Assembly (NCBI RefSeq): GCF_023922585.1
Contig: NZ_JAMFTN010000014.1
Coordinates: 192,232 to 256,231 of the forward strand
Direction: 5' to 3'
DNA length: 64,000 bases
DNA from: Aliidiomarina quisquiliarum
Lineage (GTDB): Bacteria; Pseudomonadota; Gammaproteobacteria; Enterobacterales; Alteromonadaceae
Position 1 is the first letter of the stretch. The number at the start of each line of letters is the position of its first letter. The notes under the pieces are model-generated. The model was not told the DNA's origin and searched no databases. It was given only the letters and a program-made list of their open reading frames with translations. The translations under genes and the position numbers were made by a program. Below, piece by piece: positions 34,618 to 44,707 of this stretch.

Positions 34618-35610
34618 ATGACTAATAACCGAGATACACGCACCGACCAGAATAACAAAGCGAATAAAATAACAGACAATGCTGAGCTTAAAGCGCGTAC
34701 GCAAACCGATGCTACCGAATTCGGTAACGACGAGCTTGAAGATGTATTAGCCAAACAAGAAAAACGATACCGAAACTTAGACGCCACGCAAATGTACTTG
34801 AGTGAAATAGGTTTTTCCCCTTTACTCACAGCAGAAGAAGAAGTTTACTACTCGCGCAAAGCCTTAAAAGGCGATATGAAGTCGCGCCAACGCATGATAG
34901 AAAGCAACTTACGTTTAGTGGTTAAAATTGCCCGCCGTTATAATAATCGTGGTTTAGCGCTGCTTGATTTAATTGAAGAAGGCAATTTAGGCCTTATTCG
35001 AGCCGTAGAAAAATTTGATCCTGAACGTGGTTTTCGCTTTTCAACCTATGCTACCTGGTGGATAAGGCAAACCATCGAGCGAGCTTTAATGAACCAAACG
35101 CGTACCATTCGCTTGCCTATTCATGTGGTGAAAGAGCTAAATATATACTTACGGGCCACCCGTGAGTTGTCGCAAAAGTTAGAATATGAACCCACCGCTG
35201 AAGACATCGCCGCCAGCCTAGAACGGCCGGTGGAAGACGTGAATAAAATACTCCGCTTAAACGAACGCACCACCTCTATTGACGCCCCCCTAGCCGGCGA
35301 CACGGAAAAGGGCTTGTTAGACATTATTCCCGACGATAAAACCGGTGGGCCTGAACACATTTCTCAAATTGACGACTTAAATGCCCGCGTTCTCGAGTGG
35401 CTCAATGTTCTTAATCCTAAGCAAAAAGAAGTTTTAGCCCGGCGTTTTGGCCTGCTTGGCTACGAGCCAGCAACGCTTGAGCATGTAGGCAAAGAAATAG
35501 GCTTAACGCGTGAACGGGTACGGCAAATTCAGGTAGAAGCCTTGCTAAAACTACGCGATGTATTAAGCCAGCAAGGGTTAAATATAGAGTGCTTATTTTC
35601 AAACCATTAA
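34618..35610 (+). CDS. rpoS: RNA polymerase sigma factor RpoS (sigma-38)
   Basis: Stationary-phase and general-stress sigma factor. The 330-residue product has region 1.2 ([21 protein letters not shown]), region 2 ([62 protein letters not shown]), region 3 and region 4 ([38 protein letters not shown]). Length equals E. coli RpoS. GGAG lies before ATG 34618. It converges with mutS. In the 33 bases before the start I see no obvious pairing region for a DsrA-like RNA. Confidence 0.97.
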   Translation: MTNNRDTRTDQNNKANKITDNAELKARTQTDATEFGNDELEDVLAKQEKRYRNLDATQMYLSEIGFSPLLTAEEEVYYSRKALKGDMKSRQRMIESNLRLVVKIARRYNNRGLALLDLIEEGNLGLIRAVEKFDPERGFRFSTYATWWIRQTIERALMNQTRTIRLPIHVVKELNIYLRATRELSQKLEYEPTAEDIAASLERPVEDVNKILRLNERTTSIDAPLAGDTEKGLLDIIPDDKTGGPEHISQIDDLNARVLEWLNVLNPKQKEVLARRFGLLGYEPATLEHVGKEIGLTRERVRQIQVEALLKLRDVLSQQGLNIECLFSNH

Positions 35611-35611
35611 A

Positions 35612-35639
35612 GGCCCAACACCTACCGTAGGCATTGGGC
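35612..35639. terminator. Hairpin between convergent rpoS and mutS
   Basis: GCCCAA pairs with TTGGGC, with an inner CCTA/TAGG stem. No convincing T run follows on either strand, so terminator function is uncertain. Confidence 0.35.
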
Positions 35640-35658
35640 ATAAGGGCGTAACAAAGCT

Positions 35659-38208
35659 TTACGTTTTGGTAAGGCTATACAGCATGTCAAGCGCTTGTTT
35701 AGGAGTTAACTCGTCGGGGTTAATAGTATCAAGCAAGGCCAGCCGTGGGTCGGTCGGCTCGGGCGCATAAAAAGGTAACTCGGTTTGCTGTGCAACCGGC
35801 TTACCAGTTGTTACTAAGCTATTTTTTTGTTCTAAAGCTTGTAGTTTTTCCCGCGCATTATTAAGTACCTGTTCAGGCACGCCGGCTAACTTAGCCACAT
35901 GAATACCAAAACTACGGCTTGCCGGGCCTTCTTTCACCTGGTGTAAAAAAGCAATTGACTCGCCTTGCTCAATGGCGTCTAAGTGTACATTCACCGTACC
36001 TTCAAGCTCTTCTGGTAATAAGGTTAGCTCAAAATAATGGGTGGCAAAAAGGGTAAAGGCGCGTAACTTTGCTAGTTCATGGGCGCAGGCCCAAGCAAGG
36101 GCTAAACCGTCGTAGGTAGACGTTCCCCGACCAATTTCATCCATTAGCACCAAGCTGTTTTCAGTGGCATGGTGCAAAATGTTGGCAGTTTCCGACATTT
36201 CCACCATAAAGGTTGAACGGCCTGAAGCTAAGTCGTCAGACGCGCCAATACGAGTAAAAATACGATCGATAGGGCCAATAACCGCCGCTTGTGCAGGTAC
36301 AAAGCAGCCCGTGTGCGCTAACAGTGTAATTAAAGCCACTTGGCGCATAAAGGTCGACTTACCACCCATGTTCGGGCCGGTAATAATTTGTAACCGTTGC
36401 TGTTGGTTAAAGTTTACATCGTTAGCAATAAAGGGCTCTTGCTGCGCTACTTCCACCACAGGGTGGCGGCCAGCGGTAATGTTTATATTACTTTGCTGCG
36501 AAAATTCTGGGCGTTGGTAATTTAAGGTTACCGCACGCTCGGCAAAACAGGTCAATACATCAAGCTCGGCCAGCGCTTTGGCCAATGCTTGTAGCTCTGC
36601 TAGGGGCGTTAATAACTGCTTGAGCAGGTCGGCATAAAGCGACTTTTCTAAGGCCAATGCTTCGCTTTGGCTTTTTAATACTTTGTCTTCGAACGCCTTT
36701 AGTTCGGGAATAATATAACGCTCGGCATTTTTAAGTGTTTGTCGGCGTTGGTAATCGGTAGGAACCAACTCAGCAGCTAAACGGCTTACTTCAATATAAA
36801 AACCGTGCACGCGGTTATAACCCACTTTAAGCTGGGCAATGCCTGTACGTTCACGTTCACGCAATTCAAAGGCTTCGAGCTCGGCGGTGCCACCATCGCT
36901 TAAGGCGCGTAATTCGTCTAGCTCTTGGTTGTACCCCGGCGCAATAACGCCGCCATCACGAATAATAACTGGCGGAGCTGCAATCACCGCAGTGTGCAAC
37001 AGCTGTTGTATAGGCGCAGCACAGGCTGGCACCGGTACTAAGTTTGGTAAGTCGGCCGTGTTTAACACATCAATAATGGCAGCTAGTTGTTCTAAACCCA
37101 CTTTCAGCCGAACGAGGTCGCGGGGGCGAGCGCTTTGTAAGGCCACGCGGCCTAAAATACGTTCTAAATCACCTACCTGGTGTAACAACGGGGCAAGCTC
37201 TAAATAGCTTTGGTGGTTAATAAAGGCTTCAACCACCTGCAGCCGTTGTTCTATCGTAGGCCGGTGGCGTAATGGGCGATGCAACCAACGTTGTAATAAC
37301 CTGCTACCCATTGGGGTAGCAGTGCGATCAAGCACACTACTTAAAGTAAAGTCAGTGCCACCGGCTAAATTATGGGTAATTTCCAAGTTGCGGCGGGTAG
37401 CGCGGTCAAGATGAATACTGTCGCTGTTCGACTCCAGTAAAATAGCTCGTAAATGCGGTAGGGCGGTGCGTTGGGTGTCTTTCACATATTGTAAAATACA
37501 GCCAGCAGCACCTAATTCATGTTGGTTGGCATGAATACCAAAGCCAAGTAAGTCTTTGGTGCTAAACTGGCGGCATAAAGCGGTATAGGCGCTGTCATGA
37601 TCAAATTCCCACTCAGGGCGACGTCGCGCACCCGCATGGCGAGCCAACATAGGGGGTAGCTGCCAACCCTCAGGGTATAAAACTTCAGCCGGCTGTAGGC
37701 GCTCTAATTCGCTTAGCAGCTGTGCTTCGCTTTTAACTTCATGCAGCAAAAACTCACCACTGGCTAATTCTAAGCTGGCCACTGAATAACCAGCTTTAGT
37801 TGGGCTTAAGGCCAAGAGTACATTTCGCTCATGGGCTTGTAACAGGGCTTCGTCGCTTATAGTACCAGGGGTAAGAATACGCACTACTTTGCGTTCTACC
37901 GGGCCTTTACTGGTGGCAGGGTCGCCAATTTGTTCACAAATGGCAACAGAATGGCCTAACTTTATTAAACGGGCTAAATGATTCTCAACCGCGTGGTAAG
38001 GTACTCCTGCCATCGGTATCGGTTCACCTGCCGACTGGCCCCGGTGGGTTAGCGATATATCAAGTAATTCAGAGCCACGTTTGGCATCGTCGAAAAAAAG
38101 TTCGTAAAAGTCACCCATTCGATAGAAAAGAATAATATCCTGATGCTCAGCTTTAATTTTTAAATACTGCTGCATCATGGGGGTGTGGGTATCCGTTTTT
38201 TTACTCAT
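35659..38208 (-). CDS. mutS: DNA mismatch repair protein MutS
   Basis: Recognises base mismatches and small loops and recruits MutL. The 849-residue product has the N-terminal mismatch-binding domain with [32 protein letters not shown] (the Phe-x-Glu element is present as FYELF), core and clamp domains, and the C-terminal ATPase: Walker [14 protein letters not shown], Walker [22 protein letters not shown], and the helix-turn-helix dimer region ending [10 protein letters not shown]. Length matches E. coli (853). It is divergent from pncC-recA and convergent with rpoS. The mutS-rpoS proximity is a known conserved feature. Confidence 0.98.
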   Translation of the reverse strand: MSKKTDTHTPMMQQYLKIKAEHQDIILFYRMGDFYELFFDDAKRGSELLDISLTHRGQSAGEPIPMAGVPYHAVENHLARLIKLGHSVAICEQIGDPATSKGPVERKVVRILTPGTISDEALLQAHERNVLLALSPTKAGYSVASLELASGEFLLHEVKSEAQLLSELERLQPAEVLYPEGWQLPPMLARHAGARRRPEWEFDHDSAYTALCRQFSTKDLLGFGIHANQHELGAAGCILQYVKDTQRTALPHLRAILLESNSDSIHLDRATRRNLEITHNLAGGTDFTLSSVLDRTATPMGSRLLQRWLHRPLRHRPTIEQRLQVVEAFINHQSYLELAPLLHQVGDLERILGRVALQSARPRDLVRLKVGLEQLAAIIDVLNTADLPNLVPVPACAAPIQQLLHTAVIAAPPVIIRDGGVIAPGYNQELDELRALSDGGTAELEAFELRERERTGIAQLKVGYNRVHGFYIEVSRLAAELVPTDYQRRQTLKNAERYIIPELKAFEDKVLKSQSEALALEKSLYADLLKQLLTPLAELQALAKALAELDVLTCFAERAVTLNYQRPEFSQQSNINITAGRHPVVEVAQQEPFIANDVNFNQQQRLQIITGPNMGGKSTFMRQVALITLLAHTGCFVPAQAAVIGPIDRIFTRIGASDDLASGRSTFMVEMSETANILHHATENSLVLMDEIGRGTSTYDGLALAWACAHELAKLRAFTLFATHYFELTLLPEELEGTVNVHLDAIEQGESIAFLHQVKEGPASRSFGIHVAKLAGVPEQVLNNAREKLQALEQKNSLVTTGKPVAQQTELPFYAPEPTDPRLALLDTINPDELTPKQALDMLYSLTKT

Positions 38209-38319
38209 TATCTCTTTCTGTCATTATGCTTATGGTAATAATGTACCTATGATCACGGTTTCACAGCTAAAAGCCAAGTGAAGTTCAGGTTTTGCCTTGT
38301 ATTCTAATGGAGTTATATC

Positions 38320-38805
38320 ATGCTCACCTCAGATCGCATCCGAGTTGCTCAAATCGCCGAACAGCTATTATATCGGAAATGGCGCTTCGGTACTGCCGAA
38401 TCGTGCACCGGTGGTGGCGTAGCGGCTATTTGCACCAGTTTGCCAGGTAGCTCTCGCTGGTTTGAAGGGGGGCTGGTTACCTATAGTAATGCCATGAAAG
38501 TTAATTTACTTAAAGTACCGGAAACAGTTTTAGAAACTGTTGGTGCCGTGTCAGAAGACTGTGCCGCTGCAATGGCGCGGGGGGCACAGCAGGCAATGAA
38601 CTGCGACGTTACCCTAAGTGTTACGGGAATAGCAGGGCCCGACGGCGGCACCCGAGAAAAGCCTGTGGGTACAGTTTGTTTTGGTTGGGCCATTGGCAAA
38701 CAATTGTGGACAGAAACCAAACGTTTTACCGGTAACCGTACCGACATAAGAACTAAAGCTGCCAGCTATGCACTGGTTAAATTAGCAGTCTATATTCAAA
38801 GCTAA
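38320..38805 (+). CDS. pncC: Nicotinamide-nucleotide amidohydrolase PncC (CinA C-terminal type)
   Basis: Deamidates nicotinamide mononucleotide to nicotinate mononucleotide in NAD recycling. The 161-residue product is a stand-alone CinA C-terminal domain with the signatures FGTAESCTGGGVAA, WFEGGLVTYSNAMK, VTGIAGPDGGTREKPVGTV, and RFTGNRTDIRTKAA. The full-length competence protein CinA has an extra N-terminal domain that is absent here. It lies directly upstream of recA, as in E. coli (ygaD/pncC-recA). Confidence 0.95.
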   Translation: MLTSDRIRVAQIAEQLLYRKWRFGTAESCTGGGVAAICTSLPGSSRWFEGGLVTYSNAMKVNLLKVPETVLETVGAVSEDCAAAMARGAQQAMNCDVTLSVTGIAGPDGGTREKPVGTVCFGWAIGKQLWTETKRFTGNRTDIRTKAASYALVKLAVYIQS

Positions 38806-38877
38806 CTTTCCATGCGGTTTTTAAATATTAAAATTCAACAACTTGCATTTATTTCACAAAGAAATAGCTGAACCACC

Positions 38878-38905
38878 TTGATACTGTATGAATCACCAGT
38901 ATACT
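38878..38905 (+). promoter_or_regulatory. recA promoter with overlapping LexA (SOS) box
   Basis: TTGATA at 38878-38883 and TATACT at 38900-38905 are 16 bases apart. The sequence TACTGTATGAATCACCAGTA at 38882-38901 overlaps both hexamers. The first ten bases match the E. coli recA SOS box as I recall it (TACTGTATGA); the second half reads CCAG in place of ACAG. The promoter/operator geometry is the same as in E. coli. Confidence 0.85.
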
Positions 38906-38942
38906 AAGGGCATTGATAGATATCGAACTGGAGCGTTCACCA

Positions 38943-39980
38943 ATGAATGACAACAAGCAAAAAGCATTAACCGCCGCGTTAGGTCAAATTGAACGTCAAT
39001 TTGGTAAAGGCGCAATTATGCGATTGGGCGACAATCGTGCCATGGACATTGAGTCGATTTCAACGGGCTCATTAAGCTTAGACATTGCCTTAGGCATTGG
39101 CGGCTTGCCCACCGGCCGAGTGATTGAAGTTTATGGCCCAGAATCGAGTGGTAAAACCACACTAACCTTACAAGTTATTGCCGAAGCACAACGCAAAGGT
39201 AAAACCTGTGCCTTTATTGACGCCGAGCACGCCTTAGACCCTGTCTATGCTGAGCGTTTGGGCGTTAAAATTGACGAATTATTAATTTCACAACCAGATA
39301 CCGGCGAGCAAGCACTAGAAATTTGCGACATGCTCGTACGCAGCGGTGCTGTCGACGTGGTTATTATTGACTCGGTAGCAGCACTAACACCGAAAGCTGA
39401 AATTGAAGGCGAAATGGGCGACACCCACGTTGGTCTACAAGCACGCTTAATGTCGCAAGCGCTACGTAAGCTAACGGCTAATATTAAAAAGTCGAACACT
39501 ATGGTTATCTTTATTAACCAAATACGCATGAAAATAGGCGTTATGTTCGGTAGCCCTGAAACTACATCAGGTGGTAACGCACTGAAGTTTTATGCCTCAG
39601 TTCGGTTAGACATTCGTCGTATTGGCGCGGTAAAAGAAGGCGATGAAATTGTCGGTAACGAAACCCGCGTTAAAGTGGTGAAGAACAAAGTTGCTCCGCC
39701 CTTTAAAGAAGCCATGTTCCAAATTATGTATGGCGAAGGTATTTCAAAAGAAGGCGAGCTTATCGACTTAGGTGTAAAACATAATATCGTTGAAAAAGCG
39801 GGCTCTTGGTATAGTTATCAGGGCGAGAAAATCGGCCAGGGTCGCGCCAATTCAAGCAAGTACCTGAAAGAAAACACTGAAACATCAAATGAAATTGAAG
39901 CCAAGCTGCGTGAACTCTTGCTGTTAAAACCTGTTATCGCAGCAGACGAAGCAGAGCCAACACCCGCTGCTGAAAAGTGA
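38943..39980 (+). CDS. recA: Recombinase RecA
   Basis: ATP-dependent strand-exchange protein and co-protease for LexA self-cleavage. The 345-residue product has Walker [11 protein letters not shown], the [20 protein letters not shown] segment, Walker [13 protein letters not shown], loop L1 ([23 protein letters not shown]), loop L2 ([28 protein letters not shown]), and a short acidic tail. ATG 38943 is chosen because GGAG lies nine bases upstream and the protein then begins MNDNKQKAL as in relatives; an earlier in-frame ATG lies at 38913. No recX follows; recA has its own terminator. Confidence 0.98.
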   Translation: MNDNKQKALTAALGQIERQFGKGAIMRLGDNRAMDIESISTGSLSLDIALGIGGLPTGRVIEVYGPESSGKTTLTLQVIAEAQRKGKTCAFIDAEHALDPVYAERLGVKIDELLISQPDTGEQALEICDMLVRSGAVDVVIIDSVAALTPKAEIEGEMGDTHVGLQARLMSQALRKLTANIKKSNTMVIFINQIRMKIGVMFGSPETTSGGNALKFYASVRLDIRRIGAVKEGDEIVGNETRVKVVKNKVAPPFKEAMFQIMYGEGISKEGELIDLGVKHNIVEKAGSWYSYQGEKIGQGRANSSKYLKENTETSNEIEAKLRELLLLKPVIAADEAEPTPAAEK

Positions 39981-40025
39981 ACTGCTTATTAATATAAACG
40001 CTATTTAACCATAGCCCACACACTT

Positions 40026-40067
40026 AAACCGCCAGTCATTTATTTATATGACTGGCGGTTTTTTATT
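40026..40067 (+). terminator. Rho-independent terminator of recA
   Basis: AAACCGCCAGTCAT and ATGACTGGCGGTTT form a 14-pair stem with an AT-rich loop, followed by a T-rich tract. Confidence 0.9.
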
Positions 40068-40134
40068 TTCAATGGTATTTAAAGCACGCTACGGTATCAT
40101 TCTACAAGGCTTCCCAGTTAAGAGACGATAGCGA

Positions 40135-41931
40135 ATGAAGGTGTTAGTGAAACTTGTTTTAACCTTGGTGTTGTTAGTGGCGTGTACGCCAGTTGAAAAA
40201 GCAAGTGAAGTAGAATTACAAAAGTCCCATGCTGCTATGTTGCAGCAAATATTCACCGACTACTTCTATGCCGACTTGGCATTGAACCCGCTTGAAGCCA
40301 CCTATGTGGGCGAATATCAATTTAACCACTTGCTGGCGAATACCTTTAGCGACGAATATCGTGCCCGTCGCCAGTTATTAGAAGAAGAGTTTTTAATGAC
40401 TCTCGAAACGGTAGACTACTCGCTACTAACGCAAGCAGACCAACTGAGTTACGACTTATTTAAACGCGACAGAACGATTGCACTAGGTCAGTTAGAATTC
40501 CCTAGCCACCTTCTTCCCTTAAACCAAATGTATAACTTTGCTAATCAGTTAGCACGGTTAGGCTCAGGGCAAGGTGCGCAGCCATTTAATAACTATAAAG
40601 ACTACCAAAATTGGCTGGCTCGAATGCAGTCTATTCCTAGCATTTTTGCGCAAATTGAACGCAACTTAAACAAAGGCTTAGAACTGCAAGTTACTCAGCC
40701 GAAAGTGGTTATGGAACAGGTGCTAGCGCAAATAGAAGCCCACTTAGTAGACGAGCTTGAAGACAGTTTGTTTTACCAACCTATTTTAAATTTTCCAGCC
40801 GGCATAAACGACAAGCAGCAAGTTCAACTAGCGACGTTGTATACAGACCTACTAACGGAAAAAGTTTTACCTGCCTATCAACAGTTAGCTACCTATATTA
40901 AGCAAAGTTATATTCCACAAACCCGTACCAATAGCTATGGGCTAATTGACTTACCCGAAGGCAGTCAGTGGTATGCGTTTGAAGTACAACGTCAAACCAC
41001 CACCACTATGACCCCAAATGAAATTCACCAACTTGGCTTAGCCGAGGTAGCACGTATTCATCAAGCCATTCATGCAATCATGGCCGAGGTTGGTTTTAAC
41101 GGCAGCTTAAAGGAGTTTTTTGCCTTTACCCGCGACGATCCACAGTTCCATTATTCCAGCCCAGAAGAAATGCTCGCCGACTATCAAGCCTTTGCGCAGC
41201 AAGTTGAAAAACGGGTGCTCAAGCTGTTTCATGCAGACATGTTACCCAAAGCCGGCTATGAAATACGCCGAGTGGAAGCATTTCGTGAACAATCGGCCAG
41301 TTCGGCCAGTTATGAAGTGCCCTCCGAAGACGGCACCCGGCCTGGGGTATTCTATTTAAACACCTACGGCTTGTCGGCACGCCCCAAATGGGCGAAAGGG
41401 CCGTTAACCTTGCATGAAGCCATTCCAGGCCACCATTACCAAGTGGCACTACAGCGGGAAATGACACACTTACCACGTTTTCGTCGTTACAGTATTGCCG
41501 TAGCATTTGCGGAAGGCTGGGGGCTATATACAGAAACCTTAGGCGACGAATTTGAACTTTACGACAGCTACGATCGCTACGGCCAGCTAATTGCCGAATT
41601 GTGGCGCTCTATTCGTTTAGTGGTCGACACGGGTTTACATGCCAAAGGTTGGTCGCGAGAAGACGTACTGAACTATATGTATGCTAATGCGCCGGTTAAA
41701 GAAGCCCGCGCCGTGTCAGAGGCAGAACGCTTTATGGCTTTACCCGGTCAGGCCTTGGCGTATAAAATAGGCATGATAAAAATCACTGAATTACGCCAGC
41801 GGGCAGAACAACAACTAGGTGATAACTTCGATGTGCGCGACTTTCACCGCGAAGTGTTGCGGCATGGTTCGTTACCACTGTCTATTCTTGAACGTGAAAT
41901 TGACCGCTGGTTAAACAACTCCCATGGGTAA
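40135..41931 (+). CDS. DUF885-family lipoprotein, putative zinc peptidase
   Basis: A 598-residue exported protein with a lipoprotein signal (lipobox LVAC at about residues 14-17, then TPVEKAS). It belongs to the DUF885 family, which has an HExxxGHH-type motif, seen here as HEAIPGHHYQ starting at His427, suggesting a thermolysin-like metallopeptidase. Other family blocks are WYAFEVQRQTTTTMTPNEIH, GVFYLNTYGLS and AEGWGLYTE. The substrate is unknown. Eight bases separate it from the rssA-like gene, so the two are probably one operon. The catalytic role is inferred from the family. Confidence 0.85.
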   Translation: MKVLVKLVLTLVLLVACTPVEKASEVELQKSHAAMLQQIFTDYFYADLALNPLEATYVGEYQFNHLLANTFSDEYRARRQLLEEEFLMTLETVDYSLLTQADQLSYDLFKRDRTIALGQLEFPSHLLPLNQMYNFANQLARLGSGQGAQPFNNYKDYQNWLARMQSIPSIFAQIERNLNKGLELQVTQPKVVMEQVLAQIEAHLVDELEDSLFYQPILNFPAGINDKQQVQLATLYTDLLTEKVLPAYQQLATYIKQSYIPQTRTNSYGLIDLPEGSQWYAFEVQRQTTTTMTPNEIHQLGLAEVARIHQAIHAIMAEVGFNGSLKEFFAFTRDDPQFHYSSPEEMLADYQAFAQQVEKRVLKLFHADMLPKAGYEIRRVEAFREQSASSASYEVPSEDGTRPGVFYLNTYGLSARPKWAKGPLTLHEAIPGHHYQVALQREMTHLPRFRRYSIAVAFAEGWGLYTETLGDEFELYDSYDRYGQLIAELWRSIRLVVDTGLHAKGWSREDVLNYMYANAPVKEARAVSEAERFMALPGQALAYKIGMIKITELRQRAEQQLGDNFDVRDFHREVLRHGSLPLSILEREIDRWLNNSHG

Positions 41932-41939
41932 GGGCTAAC

Positions 41940-42935
41940 ATGAAAAAAGTAAAGGTTGCACTTGCGTTAGGCTCTGGTGCCGCCCGTGGCTGGGCGCATA
42001 TTGGTGTTATTCGAGCACTCGAAGAGCTAGGAATTGAAGTTGATATTGTTACAGGTACCTCAATTGGCTCTTTAGTTGGTGGCGCCTATGCAGCAGGGAA
42101 AATCGACGATATAGAAGAATGGGTGCTTAACATGGACCGCTGGAAAGTGTTCAACCTACTCGACTTTGGGTTAACCAATGGCGGTATTATTTCCGGTGAA
42201 AAAGTATTTAATTTTGCTCGGGAAAAATTTGGCACCTTGCAAATTGAAGAGCTACCAAAAAAGTTTGGCGCTATTGCCACCGATCTTTATACCGGTCGCG
42301 AAGTGTGGTTGAAAAAAGGGGACTTGTTTAAAATTGCGCGGGCTTCATGTGCCATGCCTGGGTTACTTTCTCCGAAAGCCTACGACGGTCGTTGGTTAGT
42401 CGACGGTGCGCTGGTGAACCCGGTACCGGTTTCTTTAGCCCGCGCACTCGACGCCGACTTTGTTATTGCGGTGCATTTGAATTCGCAAGTTCACATCGAC
42501 GATGGCGACTTTCCAGCCCATGATCAAGGGCCTGCTACCTTAGAACAAGCTGACACTACTAACTATCGTTTAAAGCCCAGCGAGGGTACAAAATCAGCGG
42601 TAACGGCTTTTAATAAGTTTTTAAGCCGTAGCCAGAACTATTTTGAACAAGTAAAGGGCAAGTTAAGCCGCTCGCCATCGTCACCAGGGGTATTTGGGGT
42701 AATGGCAGGCTCTATCGATATCATGCAAGAGCGCATTACCCGCGCCCGTTTAGCTGGCGACCCGCCCGACATTCTGCTGCAGCCTAAACTAGGCGAAATT
42801 GGCTTGTTGGAATTTGAGCAAGGTGAGAAGGCTATACAAATTGGTTACGAGTCAACCATGCGCATGAAGCTAATTATTCAGGAAGAGATAGCCTTGCTTC
42901 AGCGCCGAAGCAATAATGGTCCCGCTGCGAAATAA
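41940..42935 (+). CDS. rssA: Patatin-like phospholipase, RssA type
   Basis: A 331-residue cytoplasmic serine hydrolase of the patatin family. It has the oxyanion loop GSGAARGWAHIGVIRAL, the nucleophile elbow GTSIGS with Ser41, and the catalytic Asp155 in VDGALVNPVPV. This N-terminal region is close to E. coli RssA, whose function is uncertain; a phospholipase A or lysophospholipase role is inferred. The C-terminal extension (about residues 190-331) is mostly helical. It is co-directional with the DUF885 gene and ends at an inverted repeat facing putP. Confidence 0.85.
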   Translation: MKKVKVALALGSGAARGWAHIGVIRALEELGIEVDIVTGTSIGSLVGGAYAAGKIDDIEEWVLNMDRWKVFNLLDFGLTNGGIISGEKVFNFAREKFGTLQIEELPKKFGAIATDLYTGREVWLKKGDLFKIARASCAMPGLLSPKAYDGRWLVDGALVNPVPVSLARALDADFVIAVHLNSQVHIDDGDFPAHDQGPATLEQADTTNYRLKPSEGTKSAVTAFNKFLSRSQNYFEQVKGKLSRSPSSPGVFGVMAGSIDIMQERITRARLAGDPPDILLQPKLGEIGLLEFEQGEKAIQIGYESTMRMKLIIQEEIALLQRRSNNGPAAK

Positions 42936-42954
42936 TCAAGCTACTCTATAAACT

Positions 42955-42993
42955 AAAAGGCCTGATTCCGAACATTTTTCGAAATCAGGCCTT
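42955..42993 (-). terminator. Probable terminator of putP
   Basis: AAGGCCTGATTCCGAA and TTCGAAATCAGGCCTT form a long stem with one mismatch. On the minus strand it is followed by TTTT, so it fits putP better than rssA. Confidence 0.65.
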
Positions 42994-43020
42994 GCTAACC
43001 GTTTAGAAGTGAACCCAAAG

Positions 43021-44562
43021 TTAGCTAGTTTTACTTTCCACCATACGTTGTTCCATTTCCTCGAACTCAGCAGCAACTTCGGCACTTGGTGCAGCGGTAA
43101 AGCGGCTTACTAAGAAAATAACCAACGTGGAAATAAGCACGCCAGGCACCATTTCATATAGCTCAGAACTTAAAGTTTTACCGTCAAGGGCAGCAATAGG
43201 TACGTATATCCAGAGCAATACGGTTAACGCACCCGCCACCATGCCCGCTAAAGCACCCCAGCGGTTCATGCCTTTCCAGTACAAGCTTAAAATAACCAAA
43301 GGCCCAAAGGCCGAGCCAAAGCCAGCCCAAGCATTACCCACCAAGCCAAGAATGGTGTCGCGCGGCACCCATGAAAGGGCACTAGCAACAACGGCAACTA
43401 ATAACACTGAAATGCGCCCGGTCATAACTTGTACTTTATCGCTGGCATTTTTATGTAAAAAACTTTTATAAAAGTCTTGCGTTAAAGCACTCGAAGTCAC
43501 CAACAACTGAGACGAAATAGTACTCATAATGGCGGCTAAAATAGCAGCCAGCAGAAAACCACTCACAAAGGGATGAAAGAGTATTTGCGACAGCACAATA
43601 AATATAGTTTCTGCGTTCGCTAAGCTGCCGTCGGCATTCATATACACGTTATCTACCAACTGCATACCATTGGCTTGAACATACTGCGCGCCAACAATAC
43701 CGGTAAGCATGGCGCCGGTAATGGCCACAATCATCCAGGTCATGCCAATGCGGCGGGCTTTGGTAAAGTCTTTTACTGAACGAATGGCCATAAAGCGCAC
43801 AATAATATGCGGTTGGCCAAAATAACCCAACCCCCATGCCAGTAATGAAATAGCCCCAATTAGCGTCACCCCATAAAATGGGTTAAACATTTCTGGGGCT
43901 AATTGAATGGCTTCACTGCTAACAGTAGGGTCGGCATTAAGAATGTAATAGCCAGTAACGGGCACAATGATTAAGGCAAGAAACATAATACAACCTTGCA
44001 CAAAGTCGGTCATGCTCACGGCCAAAAACCCACCAATGAGGGTATAGGCAACCACCACGCCAGCAGTTAGCATCAGGCCGTAGTGATAATTCATACCAAA
44101 GGCGTTTTCGAATAACGTACCACCCGCCACTAACCCAGACGACGTATACAGGGTAAAGAAAATAATAATAACCACGGCTGAAACCAAACGTAGCAAACGC
44201 GAGTTGTCATGAAACCTGTTTTCGAAAAAGTCAGGAATAGTAATGGAATCTTTAGCCACGTAGGTATAAACCCGTAACCGCGGGGCCACTACTAAATAGT
44301 TTATGTAGGCACCAATGGTTAGGCCAACAGCCAGCCAAACTTCAGAAAAGCCCGACAAATAGAAGGCGCCGGGTAAACCCATCAGCATCCACCCACTCAT
44401 ATCGGAAGCACCCGCAGAAAGCGCCGTAACCCCAGGGCCTAGCCGCCGCCCCCCCAGCATGTAGTCCGACAAGTCGCTGGTTGACTTAAAGTAGCCATAA
44501 ACGCCAATGCCAAGCATAGCGATAAAATAAATTGCAAGAGAAAGTAGCGTACCAGTTTCCAA
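43021..44562 (-). CDS. putP: Sodium/proline symporter
   Basis: Inner-membrane Na+-coupled L-proline transporter of the SSS family. The 513-residue product has about 13 hydrophobic segments and the PutP motifs DYMLGGRRLGPGVTALSAGASDMSGWMLMGLPGA, SVKDFTKARRIGMTWM, and SWVPRDTILGLVGNAWAGFGSAFGP. The start is TTG 44562-44560, five bases after a strong AGGAGCC site, and no ATG gives the family N-terminus. It is downstream of sapF on the same strand after 145 bases and probably has its own promoter. No putA accompanies it. Confidence 0.93.
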   Translation of the reverse strand: METGTLLSLAIYFIAMLGIGVYGYFKSTSDLSDYMLGGRRLGPGVTALSAGASDMSGWMLMGLPGAFYLSGFSEVWLAVGLTIGAYINYLVVAPRLRVYTYVAKDSITIPDFFENRFHDNSRLLRLVSAVVIIIFFTLYTSSGLVAGGTLFENAFGMNYHYGLMLTAGVVVAYTLIGGFLAVSMTDFVQGCIMFLALIIVPVTGYYILNADPTVSSEAIQLAPEMFNPFYGVTLIGAISLLAWGLGYFGQPHIIVRFMAIRSVKDFTKARRIGMTWMIVAITGAMLTGIVGAQYVQANGMQLVDNVYMNADGSLANAETIFIVLSQILFHPFVSGFLLAAILAAIMSTISSQLLVTSSALTQDFYKSFLHKNASDKVQVMTGRISVLLVAVVASALSWVPRDTILGLVGNAWAGFGSAFGPLVILSLYWKGMNRWGALAGMVAGALTVLLWIYVPIAALDGKTLSSELYEMVPGVLISTLVIFLVSRFTAAPSAEVAAEFEEMEQRMVESKTS

Positions 44563-44707
44563 AATAAGGCTCCTGTTGTGTAGCGCATTGTTAGTTAAGA
44601 ATTAAGTGAAAAGCACCTAAACGAATTATTTATTATTCTAATTATATTAATTGGGCTAGCTAAACTGTTGTTATCAACAATAGTGGCACAAACTAACAAA
44701 TCGACCT

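Noticed and set aside
44665-44685. TTGTT-ATC-AACAA inverted repeat between sapF and putP
   Set aside because: Short, AT-rich and without a T run; could be chance, so neither a terminator nor an operator is claimed.
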